From an uncultured Bacilli bacterium (GTDB taxonomy: Bacteria > Bacillota_I > Bacilli_A > RF39 > UBA660): a DNA stretch of 10,726 bases. This document shows positions 1-7,145 of this stretch, piece after piece. Numbering within the stretch: position 1 is the stretch's first letter; each line of letters starts with the position of its first letter. A model generated the notes under the pieces. The model was not told the origin of the DNA and searched no databases. It worked only from the letters and a program-made list of their open reading frames with translations. The stretch is taken from positions 1 through 10,726 of the forward strand of contig CALVHJ010000040.1 in assembly GCA_944327425.1 (NCBI GenBank), written 5' to 3'. The position numbers were made by a program, and so were the translations under genes.

Positions 1-253
1 CTAAGAATAGCCCAAACAAAATATTTATATAATCGGCATACTGGTGAACAACACTTCCAAAACTTCCTGCAAAAACCCCTAAAAGCATAAATATAATACT
101 AAATCCTAAAACAAAGCCTAGGGAATTAATAATAGACCTTTTCATACTCTTACTTTCCGTCGCAAAATAAGAAATATAAATAGGTATTACGGGCAATATA
201 CACGGCGAAATAAAAGAAGCAATCCCTTCAATAAAAGTAATTACATATTCCAT
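1..253 (-). CDS. ccdA: CcdA/DsbD-family thiol-disulfide electron transporter, N-terminal part (cut by window edge)
   Basis: I translated this by hand: the first 84 residues, starting MEYVITFIEG, are visible and the rest lies beyond position 1. The hallmark is the SPCILPVIPIY motif at residues 16-26: a conserved Cys in a Pro-Cys-x-x-Pro setting at the end of the first membrane helix. A basic loop (ESKSMKRS, 33-40) follows, then a second hydrophobic helix (about 44-64). Family members carry reducing equivalents from cytoplasmic thioredoxin across the membrane to extracytoplasmic thiol proteins or cytochrome c maturation. A strong AGGAGGG ribosome site (261-267) sits 7 bases before the ATG, and the gene starts 18 bases after the MBL-hydrolase stop, so it is probably cotranscribed. 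The second conserved Cys would lie outside the window. The family call is firm; the electron acceptor is unknown. Confidence 0.85.
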   Translation of the reverse strand, partial: MEYVITFIEGIASFISPCILPVIPIYISYFATESKSMKRSIINSLGFVLGFSIIFMLLGVFAGSFGSVVHQYADYINILFGLFL

Positions 254-271
254 TTTATATCCCTCCTATAT

Positions 272-904
272 TCACTCTATATAAATTTTATATTTAATAT
301 TGGAATTTAATAATCTACTAAAATTCTTACCATCTTCTTTTGATCCAACCACCTCACCATAATGCGTAGGCACTGCTATTTTTGGCTTTATTTCATTAAC
401 AAATTTAGCCGCTTCTTTATAATCCATCGTATAAGTTCCCCCAACTGGTACAAAGGCAACATCACATTTCACTTGTTTATTTTCATCAGTGACATCCGTA
501 TCACCTGCAATATAATAAATAATATCCTTTATTGTAACTAAATACCCCACCCAATTATATTCTTTTAAATGAAAGTTTTTATTTATATTATAGGCTCTTA
601 TAGTTTTAAAATCTATTCCTTTAACATTATATTTCTCATCAGGCTTTACAAGTATTATACTCTCTTTGGCAAATAGAAGTAACAACAGATCATCTAGCAA
701 ATCTATTGGTGCTACTACAACAGTATCTTTTTTTCTTACCTTTTTTATATCTTCAGGAGAATAATGATCATAATGATTATGTGTAATAAAAATTATATCG
801 GCATCATTATATTCTTTATTTATTTTAAAAGGATCAAAATAAATGACTAAATCTCTTTTTATTCTAATACTACTATGATATAACACTTCTATATTATCTA
901 ACAT
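272..904 (-). CDS. MBL-fold metal-dependent hydrolase (UlaG-like, COG2220 type)
   Basis: This is a full-length 210-residue soluble protein of the metallo-beta-lactamase fold. The metal-binding signature THNHYDH is at residues 41-47 (H42, H44, D46, H47), preceded by the DPF strand typical of UlaG-like members (24-26). H112 in the FHLKEYNWVGY segment is a likely further ligand, GDTD at 134-137 supplies the bridging Asp (D135), and PTHYG at 179-183 the last His (H181). The metal set therefore looks complete and the enzyme should be active. The substrate cannot be read from sequence: UlaG itself hydrolyses L-ascorbate-6-phosphate lactone, but most of this clostridial-type branch is uncharacterised, so I give no symbol. 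The start is ATG, with AAGGAG at 917-922 overlapping the end of the preceding gene. There are only 4 bases between that gene's stop and this start, which indicates translational coupling. Confidence 0.9.
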   Translation of the reverse strand: MLDNIEVLYHSSIRIKRDLVIYFDPFKINKEYNDADIIFITHNHYDHYSPEDIKKVRKKDTVVVAPIDLLDDLLLLLFAKESIILVKPDEKYNVKGIDFKTIRAYNINKNFHLKEYNWVGYLVTIKDIIYYIAGDTDVTDENKQVKCDVAFVPVGGTYTMDYKEAAKFVNEIKPKIAVPTHYGEVVGSKEDGKNFSRLLNSNIKYKIYIE

Positions 905-908
905 ATTA

Positions 909-1355
909 TTATTTACTCCTTACTAATTTATCTTTAAAATCTTTTTCTAATAACCCAACTTTTTGCATATTTTCTTTTATTATTGCTCGTGCTTCCTCCG
1001 GATTATCAAAATAAAGTTCTTTTAACATATTAAAATACCTATCTCCCACCTGCTTAAGTATTTTCTTTTTATCATCTTGTTCTAATGATTTTTTAGCCAT
1101 ATAATAATGTATTTTTATATCTGCTAAAAAAACATTATTAAACCCCTTTAAAACAATTGGTAACTTATCATCATTAGAAACTAAATAACTAACTAAATCT
1201 CCAAGACCACTAATAATAAAACTACCTCTACCATCACTATAATGGGCAACATAATTATTTAAAAACGATTCACTTATAAACAAACATTTCCCCCTAAATT
1301 TCACATTATTTCCCAATAGAAAAAATCCTTTACTATTTATATAGCCAATCGCCAT
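909..1355 (-). CDS. Hypothetical protein, 148 residues, no recognised family
   Basis: I do not recognise this family. The protein is soluble-looking, with no signal peptide or membrane helix. Residues 1-85 are rich in short beta-type hydrophobic stretches and glycines (for example GKCLFISES at 22-30 and GSFIISGLGD at 44-53). Residues 85-148 are charged and helical, rich in Lys/Glu (LEQDDKKKILKQ at 91-102), so a small beta domain followed by a helical tail is plausible. There is a single Cys (C24). The start is well supported: AAAGGTGG at 1363-1370, then seven bases, then ATG at 1355. It is the first gene of a minus-strand run with the MBL hydrolase and CcdA, and 104 bases separate it from the divergent GNAT gene. 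It is real by ribosome site, coding composition and tight spacing; its function is unknown. Confidence 0.7.
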   Translation of the reverse strand: MAIGYINSKGFFLLGNNVKFRGKCLFISESFLNNYVAHYSDGRGSFIISGLGDLVSYLVSNDDKLPIVLKGFNNVFLADIKIHYYMAKKSLEQDDKKKILKQVGDRYFNMLKELYFDNPEEARAIIKENMQKVGLLEKDFKDKLVRSK

Positions 1356-1459
1356 AATATCACCACCTTTAAAATATCATAATTAAGTTAATTAATCAAT
1401 AATTTAAATAGATTTTATAATTTTTATTTGATAAAATTTAAATAAGAAATAAGGATATT
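1356..1459. promoter_or_regulatory. Divergent intergenic region with weak promoter candidates
   Basis: These 104 very AT-rich bases separate the start codons of the 148-residue protein (minus) and the GNAT protein (plus). On the plus strand a TATAAT lies at 1416-1421, which would start transcription near 1428 and give a leader of about 32 bases; no good -35 is visible. On the minus strand TTGATT, a 17-base spacer and TATTTT (1371-1376, with an upstream TG) resembles an extended -10 promoter. However, it would start transcription inside the ribosome site, so a second candidate, TATAAA at 1414-1419, is equally possible. The base bias makes chance matches likely. Confidence 0.35.
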
Positions 1460-2032
1460 ATGAAATATATAGGTACAAAAACAATTGAAACCAAAAGACT
1501 TATTTTAAGAAAAGTAAAGCTAGAAGATGCTTATCAAGCATATGAAAATTGGTGTCATAGTAATATTGTTGATAGATATGTTTTATGGAAAAAACACGAA
1601 AGTGTTAATGAAACCTTAAGTCTTTATACTTCATGGCTAGAAGAATATAAAAACCCCAAAACATTTCGATGGATAGTAGAACTTAAGAATAACAAAGATG
1701 TCATAGGTACAATTGATGTATCAAAAAAGTATTTGGATTATGGTACTTGTAGCATTGGCTATTGTTATGGAGAAAAATACTGGAATCAAGGATATGCTAC
1801 AGAAGCTTTGCTAGGAGTAATGAAATATTTATTTTTAGAAGCTGAAGCAGATACCATTTATGCCGAACATCTTCATTTAAATCCTGCGAGTGGCAAAGTT
1901 ATGCAAAAAGTGGGAATGAAATATGAAGGAACTTTAAGAAGTAGAATTATTGATAAGCAAGGCTTCAGAAATGATTTAATAAGTTACTCAATTACTCGAG
2001 ATGAATACTTAAACAAGATGATAAATAACTAA
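1460..2032 (+). CDS. GNAT-family N-acetyltransferase (RimJ/RimL-like)
   Basis: This complete 190-residue acetyltransferase has the RimJ/RimL layout. It opens with ETKRLILRKVKLEDA (10-24), has the central strand-turn WIVELKNNKDVIGTI (71-85), then the acetyl-CoA pyrophosphate loop in YWNQGYATEAL (107-117, Q-G-x-A) and the motif-B segment NPASGKVMQKVGM (141-153). Family members transfer acetyl from acetyl-CoA to an amino group: ribosomal-protein N-termini for RimJ/RimL, or small molecules and antibiotics in related enzymes. The substrate cannot be assigned. It is the only plus-strand gene in the window and converges on the transporter operon. AAGG (1451-1454) lies five bases before the ATG. Being a lone gene among opposite-strand operons fits an accessory gene, but its composition does not stand out from its neighbours. 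Confidence 0.9.
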   Translation: MKYIGTKTIETKRLILRKVKLEDAYQAYENWCHSNIVDRYVLWKKHESVNETLSLYTSWLEEYKNPKTFRWIVELKNNKDVIGTIDVSKKYLDYGTCSIGYCYGEKYWNQGYATEALLGVMKYLFLEAEADTIYAEHLHLNPASGKVMQKVGMKYEGTLRSRIIDKQGFRNDLISYSITRDEYLNKMINN

Positions 2033-2141
2033 GAATAATTTAGAAGATTTTATAAACTACCACTATTATATGACTTTTAAAGAAACTCACGAAATTAATG
2101 TTGTTATTAATAAAATTTTAGTTGGAAATGTACAATCTTAG
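2025..2141 (+). pseudogene. Possible gene remnant downstream of the GNAT gene
   Basis: Between the GNAT stop and the terminator one plus-strand frame stays open for 38 codons and closes with TAG at 2139-2141. It reads NNLEDFINYHYYMTF and onward to a plausible C-terminus ending VGNVQS. The residue mix is protein-like, but there is no ribosome site before its only ATG (2070). It could be the decayed tail of a lost gene. Chance is not excluded in such AT-rich DNA. Confidence 0.2.
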
Positions 2142-2148
2142 CTTTTTT

Positions 2149-2172
2149 AAAAGCACCCCTAAAGGTGCTTTT
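2149..2172 (-). terminator. Intrinsic terminator of the ABC-transporter operon, probably bidirectional
   Basis: A perfect 9-bp inverted repeat pairs 2149-2157 with 2164-2172 around a 6-base loop; the core is GCACC/GGTGC flanked by A and T runs. It begins one base after the permease stop codon on the minus strand. On the plus strand the stem ends in TTTT followed by GTTATT, so it can also stop transcripts from the GNAT gene, which ends 117 bases upstream. Confidence 0.85.
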
Positions 2173-2173
2173 G

Positions 2174-5100
2174 TTATTCAACTGATTTTAGAGATTCAAC
2201 CATATCTATTTTCTTTAATCTTTGGTTGGTAATAATTTGAACAATTATAGTGAATATAATAATAATTAAAAATGAATATATGTAGCTTGGCCATAAAATA
2301 TCATGTAAGAATAAAATATTATCTGTTTCAGCAACATTAATAACATACATATGTAAAAATATACCTGTTCCTAAACCAATTAAAATACCAATAATAGTTA
2401 AAAATAAAGTCTCTCTATATACATAACTAGATACTTCTTTATCATAGAACCCTAATACTTTAAGAGTTGATATCTCTCTAATTCTCTCAGCTATATTAAT
2501 AGTTGTTAGGTTATATAAAACGATAAATGCAAGCATACATGAAGCTCCAATAATAAGTAATACTATTAAATTTAATCCTCCTACCATATTATCAAAAACT
2601 TCTATATTATCTTCCGTATAATTAATTGTACTGATAAGTCCAGAATCCATCCAACTTCTTGATAATTCATCATGATCTATTTCATCATCTAAATTAGCCA
2701 TTATCATATTGTACATAACAGTATTTTCAAAATATTTTTCATAAACAGATGGAGTCATATAAATATAATGAAGCGTATAATTTTCCACTATTTCTGATAC
2801 TGGTAATAAAACTAATTCATTATTACTATTTCTTACTTTAATAAAATCTCCAATCTCTACATTTAATAAACTTGCCATTTTCTCACTTATTACAACTCCA
2901 TCATTCGGAAATGTAAATTCATCATTTACTTTACTAGTAAATGTAATATAATCATCAATGTTACTAGTATCAGATAAAACAATTAAATAAACATCATGAG
3001 TTAAATCCTTAGCCTCAAAAGTAAATGAAGCTTGATAAATAGGTAAGTATTCTAAAATATAATCATCTTCTAATCTAGTTTTAATATCACTATTTATCTC
3101 TGTAAATGAATTTTGGAAGACAAATAAAGCATCATAATGATTAATATGGCCATATTGTAAATCTGCAAGACCACTAATACTATCTCTAAGCCCAAAACCG
3201 GTAAGTAAAAGAGCAGTTGATCCAACAACACCGAGTACCGTCATAATAATTCTTTTTTTATACCTAAACATATTTCTAGCTGTTACTTTACCCGTAAAAG
3301 ATAATCTTTTCCAAATAAATTTTATATGTTCCAAAAACACTTTCTTTCCGGCTTTAGGAGCCGCTGGTCTTAAAATAGTCGCTGGAACATTTTTTAATTC
3401 TTTTAAACAAGAAATAATTGCTATCATTGACATTAATCCTAAAGTAATTAAAATCATTATGAAAAAAGGCAATAACTTTATATTAATTTGCAAACTTGGG
3501 AGAATATAATTAGCATTATAAATACTATAAATAACATTTGGTATTAATGTATAACCTACTAGTAGCCCAATAGTTACACCAATTACTGTGGCAAAAAAGA
3601 TATAAAATAAATAACCATTAATAATCTTAAAATTATTATATCCTAAAGAAGTTAATATACCAATTTCTCCCCGTTCCTCTTCAACCATTCTATTCATGGT
3701 ATTAAAGCACATAAGGGCTACTACAACGATAAAGAAGATTGGGAAAATACCCGCTATAGCATCTACTTTCGTGGCATCATCCCAAATACTAGAATAACCA
3801 TTGTTGTCTGTTCTATCTAGTAAGTACCACTCTGGTTTTTCGATTTTCTCTAAGGCAAGACGAGCTTCATTGATTTGAGATTCCACATTTGCTCGCTCTT
3901 CATTTAAAGTATTTAGGCCATCTAAGTACTCTTGGTAAACATTGTCTAACTCTTCTTCATTTGCTTCTAACTCGGCTCTAGCACTCGCAATTTCCGTGCG
4001 AGCACTAGCAATTTGATTCGTTAGTAGAGTCTCACTTTGATCTATTTCTTCTTTGCTAGTATCAAGAGTTTCTTTCGTAGTAATTAAAGTCTCTAAATTT
4101 GTTTTGTTTGCATTTAAGCTATTTAAAGCTCTTTCATAGATAGCATAATTCGGGTCATCTGGTGAGGTAGCGTTTAACAGGTTGGTCATGTTGGTAATTT
4201 GGGTATTTAGGGTATCTAGAGTTGACTCTAAAGTGTCCTCCGTTAGACCAGCACTTGATAAAGTAGCTAAAAATAAATCATAGTTTGATTGCCAAGTGTT
4301 TCTAGCATTGTTAATCTCGGTTAAGCCATTTTGTTCTTCCATATTAAGAGTGTTTTCACTTTGATTTAATTCATTTCTAGCACTCGCAATTTCCTCTCTT
4401 CCCTCATTAATTTGGGCTAAGGCATCATCTAGTTCAGCTTGTGCGGATGATAATTTTGTTTCTGCTTCGCTTTCAATTCTTCTAATCTCAAGTGTTGCTT
4501 CTTCTAATATTTCTTCATATCTTTTGGTTTCTCTAATGGGAGCTAATTCTTCTAAATCGGCAAACAGTAAATTTACTTGATCCTCGTAACCATTTTCATA
4601 AGCTACTTCTTCTGTTGCATTCTTAGCAGTAATATAAATTTCTGTATAATATTCGGAATTAAAGTTTTCTTTAGCCACATAGATAAAAGACGCAAGTTCT
4701 CCGGTACCAATACTAGCAATACCCATTTGTCTACTTAAATAAAGAGGAGAATCTACGAGTCCTACAACGGTATATTCTGTAACGGTAAGTATGCCTTCCG
4801 TACTCATTTGCGTGATACTTAGAGTATCTCCAAGTTCATATTTGGTATGATCAGCCACACATTCTGTATTTGCTTCGGGCATTCTTCCTTCTTTTAAATC
4901 CACATTGTTAATATCTTCTTCAATTGCATGAACCCTTACTTCTTCCCCACCAATTAAAACATCCACTGAGTAGCTTGGAATTACTTTTTCTACATACTCT
5001 AATGCTTTTATACTTGATACGTCATCTTCCGTTAAACCCATCGTACTAACAATTTTAAAATCCATTAAATTATGTTCATCATAATAATTATCAAGAGTAA

Positions 5101-5233
5101 ACTGAATATCTGGAGTTGTTTCTCTAAGTCCCGCAAAAAAACCAACACCTAAAGCAACAATAAATAAAACAGATAAAAACCTACCAATATTTTTACGCAT
5201 CTTCGTAAAAGAAAGCTTGTATAAAAGTCGCAT
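2174..5233 (-). CDS. FtsX/MacB-type ABC transporter permease with a long extracytoplasmic coiled coil
   Basis: A 1019-residue permease with a duplicated layout: helix at about 19-36, extracytoplasmic domain (40-225), coiled coil (about 238-463), three helices (about 493-513, 541-565, 586-610), helix about 662-682, second extracytoplasmic domain (690-880), and three final helices (about 887-908, 941-963, 983-1002). Both FtsX blocks carry the conserved cytoplasmic loop next to the ATPase: EERGEIGILTSLGY (519-532) and ERIREISTLKVLGF (916-929). Known relatives are mechanotransmission permeases, exporting peptides or lipoproteins or signalling across the membrane, rather than importers. The substrate here is unknown. 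Three in-frame starts exist: TTG at 5239, GTG at 5236, ATG at 5233. I chose the ATG, which shares a base with the ATPase stop (TGATG) and lies 11 bases after AAGGAG. The partner ATPase is directly upstream. Confidence 0.9.
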   Translation of the reverse strand: MRLLYKLSFTKMRKNIGRFLSVLFIVALGVGFFAGLRETTPDIQFTLDNYYDEHNLMDFKIVSTMGLTEDDVSSIKALEYVEKVIPSYSVDVLIGGEEVRVHAIEEDINNVDLKEGRMPEANTECVADHTKYELGDTLSITQMSTEGILTVTEYTVVGLVDSPLYLSRQMGIASIGTGELASFIYVAKENFNSEYYTEIYITAKNATEEVAYENGYEDQVNLLFADLEELAPIRETKRYEEILEEATLEIRRIESEAETKLSSAQAELDDALAQINEGREEIASARNELNQSENTLNMEEQNGLTEINNARNTWQSNYDLFLATLSSAGLTEDTLESTLDTLNTQITNMTNLLNATSPDDPNYAIYERALNSLNANKTNLETLITTKETLDTSKEEIDQSETLLTNQIASARTEIASARAELEANEEELDNVYQEYLDGLNTLNEERANVESQINEARLALEKIEKPEWYLLDRTDNNGYSSIWDDATKVDAIAGIFPIFFIVVVALMCFNTMNRMVEEERGEIGILTSLGYNNFKIINGYLFYIFFATVIGVTIGLLVGYTLIPNVIYSIYNANYILPSLQINIKLLPFFIMILITLGLMSMIAIISCLKELKNVPATILRPAAPKAGKKVFLEHIKFIWKRLSFTGKVTARNMFRYKKRIIMTVLGVVGSTALLLTGFGLRDSISGLADLQYGHINHYDALFVFQNSFTEINSDIKTRLEDDYILEYLPIYQASFTFEAKDLTHDVYLIVLSDTSNIDDYITFTSKVNDEFTFPNDGVVISEKMASLLNVEIGDFIKVRNSNNELVLLPVSEIVENYTLHYIYMTPSVYEKYFENTVMYNMIMANLDDEIDHDELSRSWMDSGLISTINYTEDNIEVFDNMVGGLNLIVLLIIGASCMLAFIVLYNLTTINIAERIREISTLKVLGFYDKEVSSYVYRETLFLTIIGILIGLGTGIFLHMYVINVAETDNILFLHDILWPSYIYSFLIIIIFTIIVQIITNQRLKKIDMVESLKSVE
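3977..4394. repeat. 19-base exact direct repeat encoding IASAR heptads in the permease coiled coil
   Basis: TCTAGCACTCGCAATTTCC occurs at 3977-3995 and again at 4376-4394. Both copies encode the coiled-coil unit EIASAR, which appears three times in the protein (near residues 281-286, 407-412 and 414-419, numbered from the ATG). The copies point to internal duplication of heptad-coding DNA. Confidence 0.75.
3978..4008 (-). other. Potential 12-bp mRNA hairpin inside the permease coding region
   Basis: Arms 3978-3989 and 3997-4008 flank a 7-base loop. On the DNA they differ at two positions, but in the minus-strand mRNA these become G-U wobbles, so all 12 pairs can form. The two adjacent IASAR-coding heptads use different synonymous codons (GCT/GCG, CGC/AGA), which is what makes the arms complementary. 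Whether it matters for translation is unknown. Confidence 0.5.
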
Positions 5234-5934
5234 CACCAATCAAGCTCCTTTACATCTTTAGGTTTTTTATTAATTATAATTTCTTCAATCGTCCCATTTT
5301 TTAAACGAATAACTTTATCAGCAATTTGGCTTATTATAGCATTGTGCGTAATAATAACAGTAGTCATTCCCATATTACGGCATGATTTTTGTAGTAAGTC
5401 CAACACTTTTATACCAGTCTTAGAATCTAATGCTCCTGTTGGTTCATCACATAAAAGCAATTTAGGATTTTTAGCTATAGCTCTAGCTATAGCTACCCTT
5501 TGTTGTTCACCTCCCGATAGTTGAGCCGGAAAATTATTCATTCTATCCTTCAAACCAACCTGTTCCAACACTTCTGCCGGATCTAAAGGATTTTTACATA
5601 TTTGAACAGCTAACTCTACATTTTCCAAAGCAGTTAAATTCTGAACTAAATTATAAAACTGAAAAACAAAACCAATACTATTACGCCGATATCCTATTAA
5701 CTCTTTTCTTTTATAAGCAGTTATATCTTCATTATCTACAACAATCTTCCCAGATGTAGCCGAATCCATTCCCCCTAAAATATTTAGAATAGTTGTTTTT
5801 CCTGCTCCACTAGGACCTAATATAACAACAAGTTCTCCTTTTTGAATTTCAAAAGACACATCATGGGCAGCCACAATTTTAACACTACCCATAACATATT
5901 CTTTTTTAACATTTTTTAGTTCAATATAAGCCAT
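5233..5934 (-). CDS. ABC transporter ATPase subunit (LolD/MacB-type)
   Basis: A complete 233-residue nucleotide-binding subunit starting MAYIELKNVKKEY. Walker A GPSGAGKT is at residues 40-47, the Q-loop Gln in FQFYNL at 92, the signature LSGGEQQR at 139-146, Walker B LLLCDEP at 159-165 with catalytic E164, the D-loop ALD just after, and the switch His at 197. The sequence is of the MacB/LolD/FtsE class, which pairs with FtsX-type permeases such as the one encoded next. I chose the ATG at 5934 because GGGTGAT precedes it; the ATG at 5946 has no ribosome site and lies about where transcription should begin. The TGA stop overlaps the permease ATG by one base, so the two are translationally coupled. 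No accessory membrane-fusion protein or two-component system is in view. Confidence 0.92.
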   Translation of the reverse strand: MAYIELKNVKKEYVMGSVKIVAAHDVSFEIQKGELVVILGPSGAGKTTILNILGGMDSATSGKIVVDNEDITAYKRKELIGYRRNSIGFVFQFYNLVQNLTALENVELAVQICKNPLDPAEVLEQVGLKDRMNNFPAQLSGGEQQRVAIARAIAKNPKLLLCDEPTGALDSKTGIKVLDLLQKSCRNMGMTTVIITHNAIISQIADKVIRLKNGTIEEIIINKKPKDVKELDW

Positions 5935-5951
5935 ACTATCACCCATTATTT

Positions 5952-5979
5952 ATTATATCATGTTTTTCTCATTCTTCAA
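5952..5979 (-). promoter_or_regulatory. Sigma-A-type promoter for the ABC transporter
   Basis: TTGAAG (5974-5979), a 16-base spacer and a perfect TATAAT (5952-5957) on the minus strand. It overlaps the last codons of the pentapeptide gene. Transcription would begin near 5945, leaving a leader of only about 11 bases before the ATG at 5934. No terminator lies between the pentapeptide gene and this promoter, so readthrough from the scp unit could also feed the transporter. Confidence 0.6.
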
Positions 5980-6586
5980 TTATAATTCCTTTAGAACTTA
6001 ATAATTCTATTATATTTAACATTGATAATTTTGAACTAATAAATTCATCTAAATTAATTTTAACATCTTCAAAATGACATGTTTTTAAATCACATTCTTT
6101 AAAATTTGTATCAATAAAATTATCTAAAACAAATCTACATTTATAAAAATTAATATATTCATACTTATTATGTCTATGAATATTTTCCATAAATATAACA
6201 TCATCCATTAAACTATTTTTTATAATAGAATTTTCTATCTTCGCATATTCAATTTTACTTTCTTCAATACTTAAATTACTAATATTACACTGATATATTG
6301 AAACACTTATTAATTTACAATTATCAAAATCCACTTTATTAAATGAACAATCACTAAAAGTAACATTATTAAATTCACAATTCTGAAACTTAACACTACC
6401 CAAAAAAGTATTTTCAAATAAAACATTACTAAACTTGCATTTTTTAAAATTAACTTCTCTTATTGTTTCAAAATTAATCTCCTGTTTATTAATTATCTCT
6501 TCTAAAAACAAAAGATAATTCAATGTAATATTTTCCCTTTTACTAAAATCTTCTTTTAAAAGTTCGCGACTAAATTCCCATTTCAT
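5969..6586 (-). CDS. Pentapeptide-repeat protein (right-handed beta-helix)
   Basis: A 205-residue protein starting MKWEFSRELLKED. After a helical N-terminal part (1-40) comes a run of about 18 consecutive five-residue units without a break, from NFKKC, KFSNV and LFENT to LMDDV and IFMEN (about residues 44-133). A short break containing HRHNKY follows, then about seven more units (NFYKC to KINLD). The central position is Phe, Ile or Leu throughout, as in quadrilateral pentapeptide helices. Characterised members such as Qnr and MfpA mimic DNA and bind gyrase; most others have no known role. I moved the start from an upstream ATG to 6586: AGAGG (6593-6597) sits six bases before it, and the upstream start has no support. 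The start overlaps the scpB end by 17 bases, indicating coupling. No signal peptide is visible, so it should be cytoplasmic. Confidence 0.85.
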   Translation of the reverse strand: MKWEFSRELLKEDFSKRENITLNYLLFLEEIINKQEINFETIREVNFKKCKFSNVLFENTFLGSVKFQNCEFNNVTFSDCSFNKVDFDNCKLISVSIYQCNISNLSIEESKIEYAKIENSIIKNSLMDDVIFMENIHRHNKYEYINFYKCRFVLDNFIDTNFKECDLKTCHFEDVKINLDEFISSKLSMLNIIELLSSKGIIIEE

Positions 6587-7145
6587 TATCATCCTCTTTA
6601 TAAATAGATGTAAATAATTCTTTTTCATCTTCTTTAGCTTCTTCAATATCCAACTGTGGTAATTCACTTAAACTAGAAAGTCCAAAACAATCCAAAAATT
6701 CACTTGTTGTTCGATATAAATTAGGTCTTCCTGGCATCTTTGACTTTCCTGCTTCTTTAATTAAACCCTTAGCTACCAATTTTCTTATAATATGACTACT
6801 ACTTACCCCTCTCATTGTATCAATTTCCACTCTTGTTATTGGTTGATTATAAGCAATAATTGCCAAGACTTCTAAACTAGATGGACTAAGAGTATTAGCC
6901 TCCGGATTTTCTACTAACTTTTGATAATATTCTTTATGTTCTTCTTTCGTTGTAAGTTTAAAAGCATCACCAAGATAACTAATTCTTATTCCTCGTTCAT
7001 TACTATCATAACTTTCTTTAAGCTTTAATAACAACTCTTTTGCTTCTTCAATATTAATATTCATTACTTCACACAAATTTTTTAAATTAATACCCTCATC
7101 ACCTACAACAAACAAAATTCCTTCTAAAACACCTAATTTATTCAT
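6570..7145 (-). CDS. scpB: Segregation and condensation protein B
   Basis: A complete 191-residue ScpB with its two winged-helix domains: WHD1 about residues 1-78 (opening LGVLEGILFVVGDEGI) and WHD2 about 86-165. WHD2 carries the family hallmark LSPSSLEVLAIIAYNQPITR (86-105), then RGVSS (112-116) and GRPNLYRTTSEFLDCFGL (139-156). ScpB dimers hold the central part of the kleisin ScpA and complete the SMC-ScpAB condensin that compacts and separates chromosomes. The start ATG shares one base with the scpA stop (TAATG), so the two subunits are made together. The C-terminal acidic tail (166-191) runs past the usual fold end, and the pentapeptide gene begins within its last codons. Confidence 0.96.
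   Translation of the reverse strand: MNKLGVLEGILFVVGDEGINLKNLCEVMNINIEEAKELLLKLKESYDSNERGIRISYLGDAFKLTTKEEHKEYYQKLVENPEANTLSPSSLEVLAIIAYNQPITRVEIDTMRGVSSSHIIRKLVAKGLIKEAGKSKMPGRPNLYRTTSEFLDCFGLSSLSELPQLDIEEAKEDEKELFTSIYKEDDNEMGI

Noticed and set aside
272..904. Naming the MBL hydrolase ulaG (ascorbate-6-phosphate lactonase)
   Set aside because: Only the fold and metal motifs match; there is no ascorbate phosphotransferase or ula gene nearby, and this branch is mostly uncharacterised.
2141..2154. Second hairpin GCTTTT/AAAAGC next to the terminator
   Set aside because: A 6-bp stem with a two-base loop is not a stable fold. It shares its right arm with the main terminator stem, so at most it is an alternative pairing.
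5342..5524. 60-codon open frame on the plus strand
   Set aside because: It lies wholly inside the ABC ATPase gene on the opposite strand, has no ribosome site and makes no recognisable protein.
5935..5968. Terminator between the pentapeptide gene and the ABC ATPase
   Set aside because: No inverted repeat of useful length is present; only promoter-like sequence is visible.
5233..5971. Mycoplasma-type code with TGA as Trp
   Set aside because: TGA ends the ATPase, MBL and pentapeptide genes exactly where the families end and where the next gene begins, and Trp is encoded by TGG (ATPase C-terminus LDW).
6587..6667. 27-residue N-terminal extension of the pentapeptide protein
   Set aside because: It overlaps scpB deeply in another frame and lacks a ribosome site, while a well-placed AGAGG precedes the ATG at 6586.
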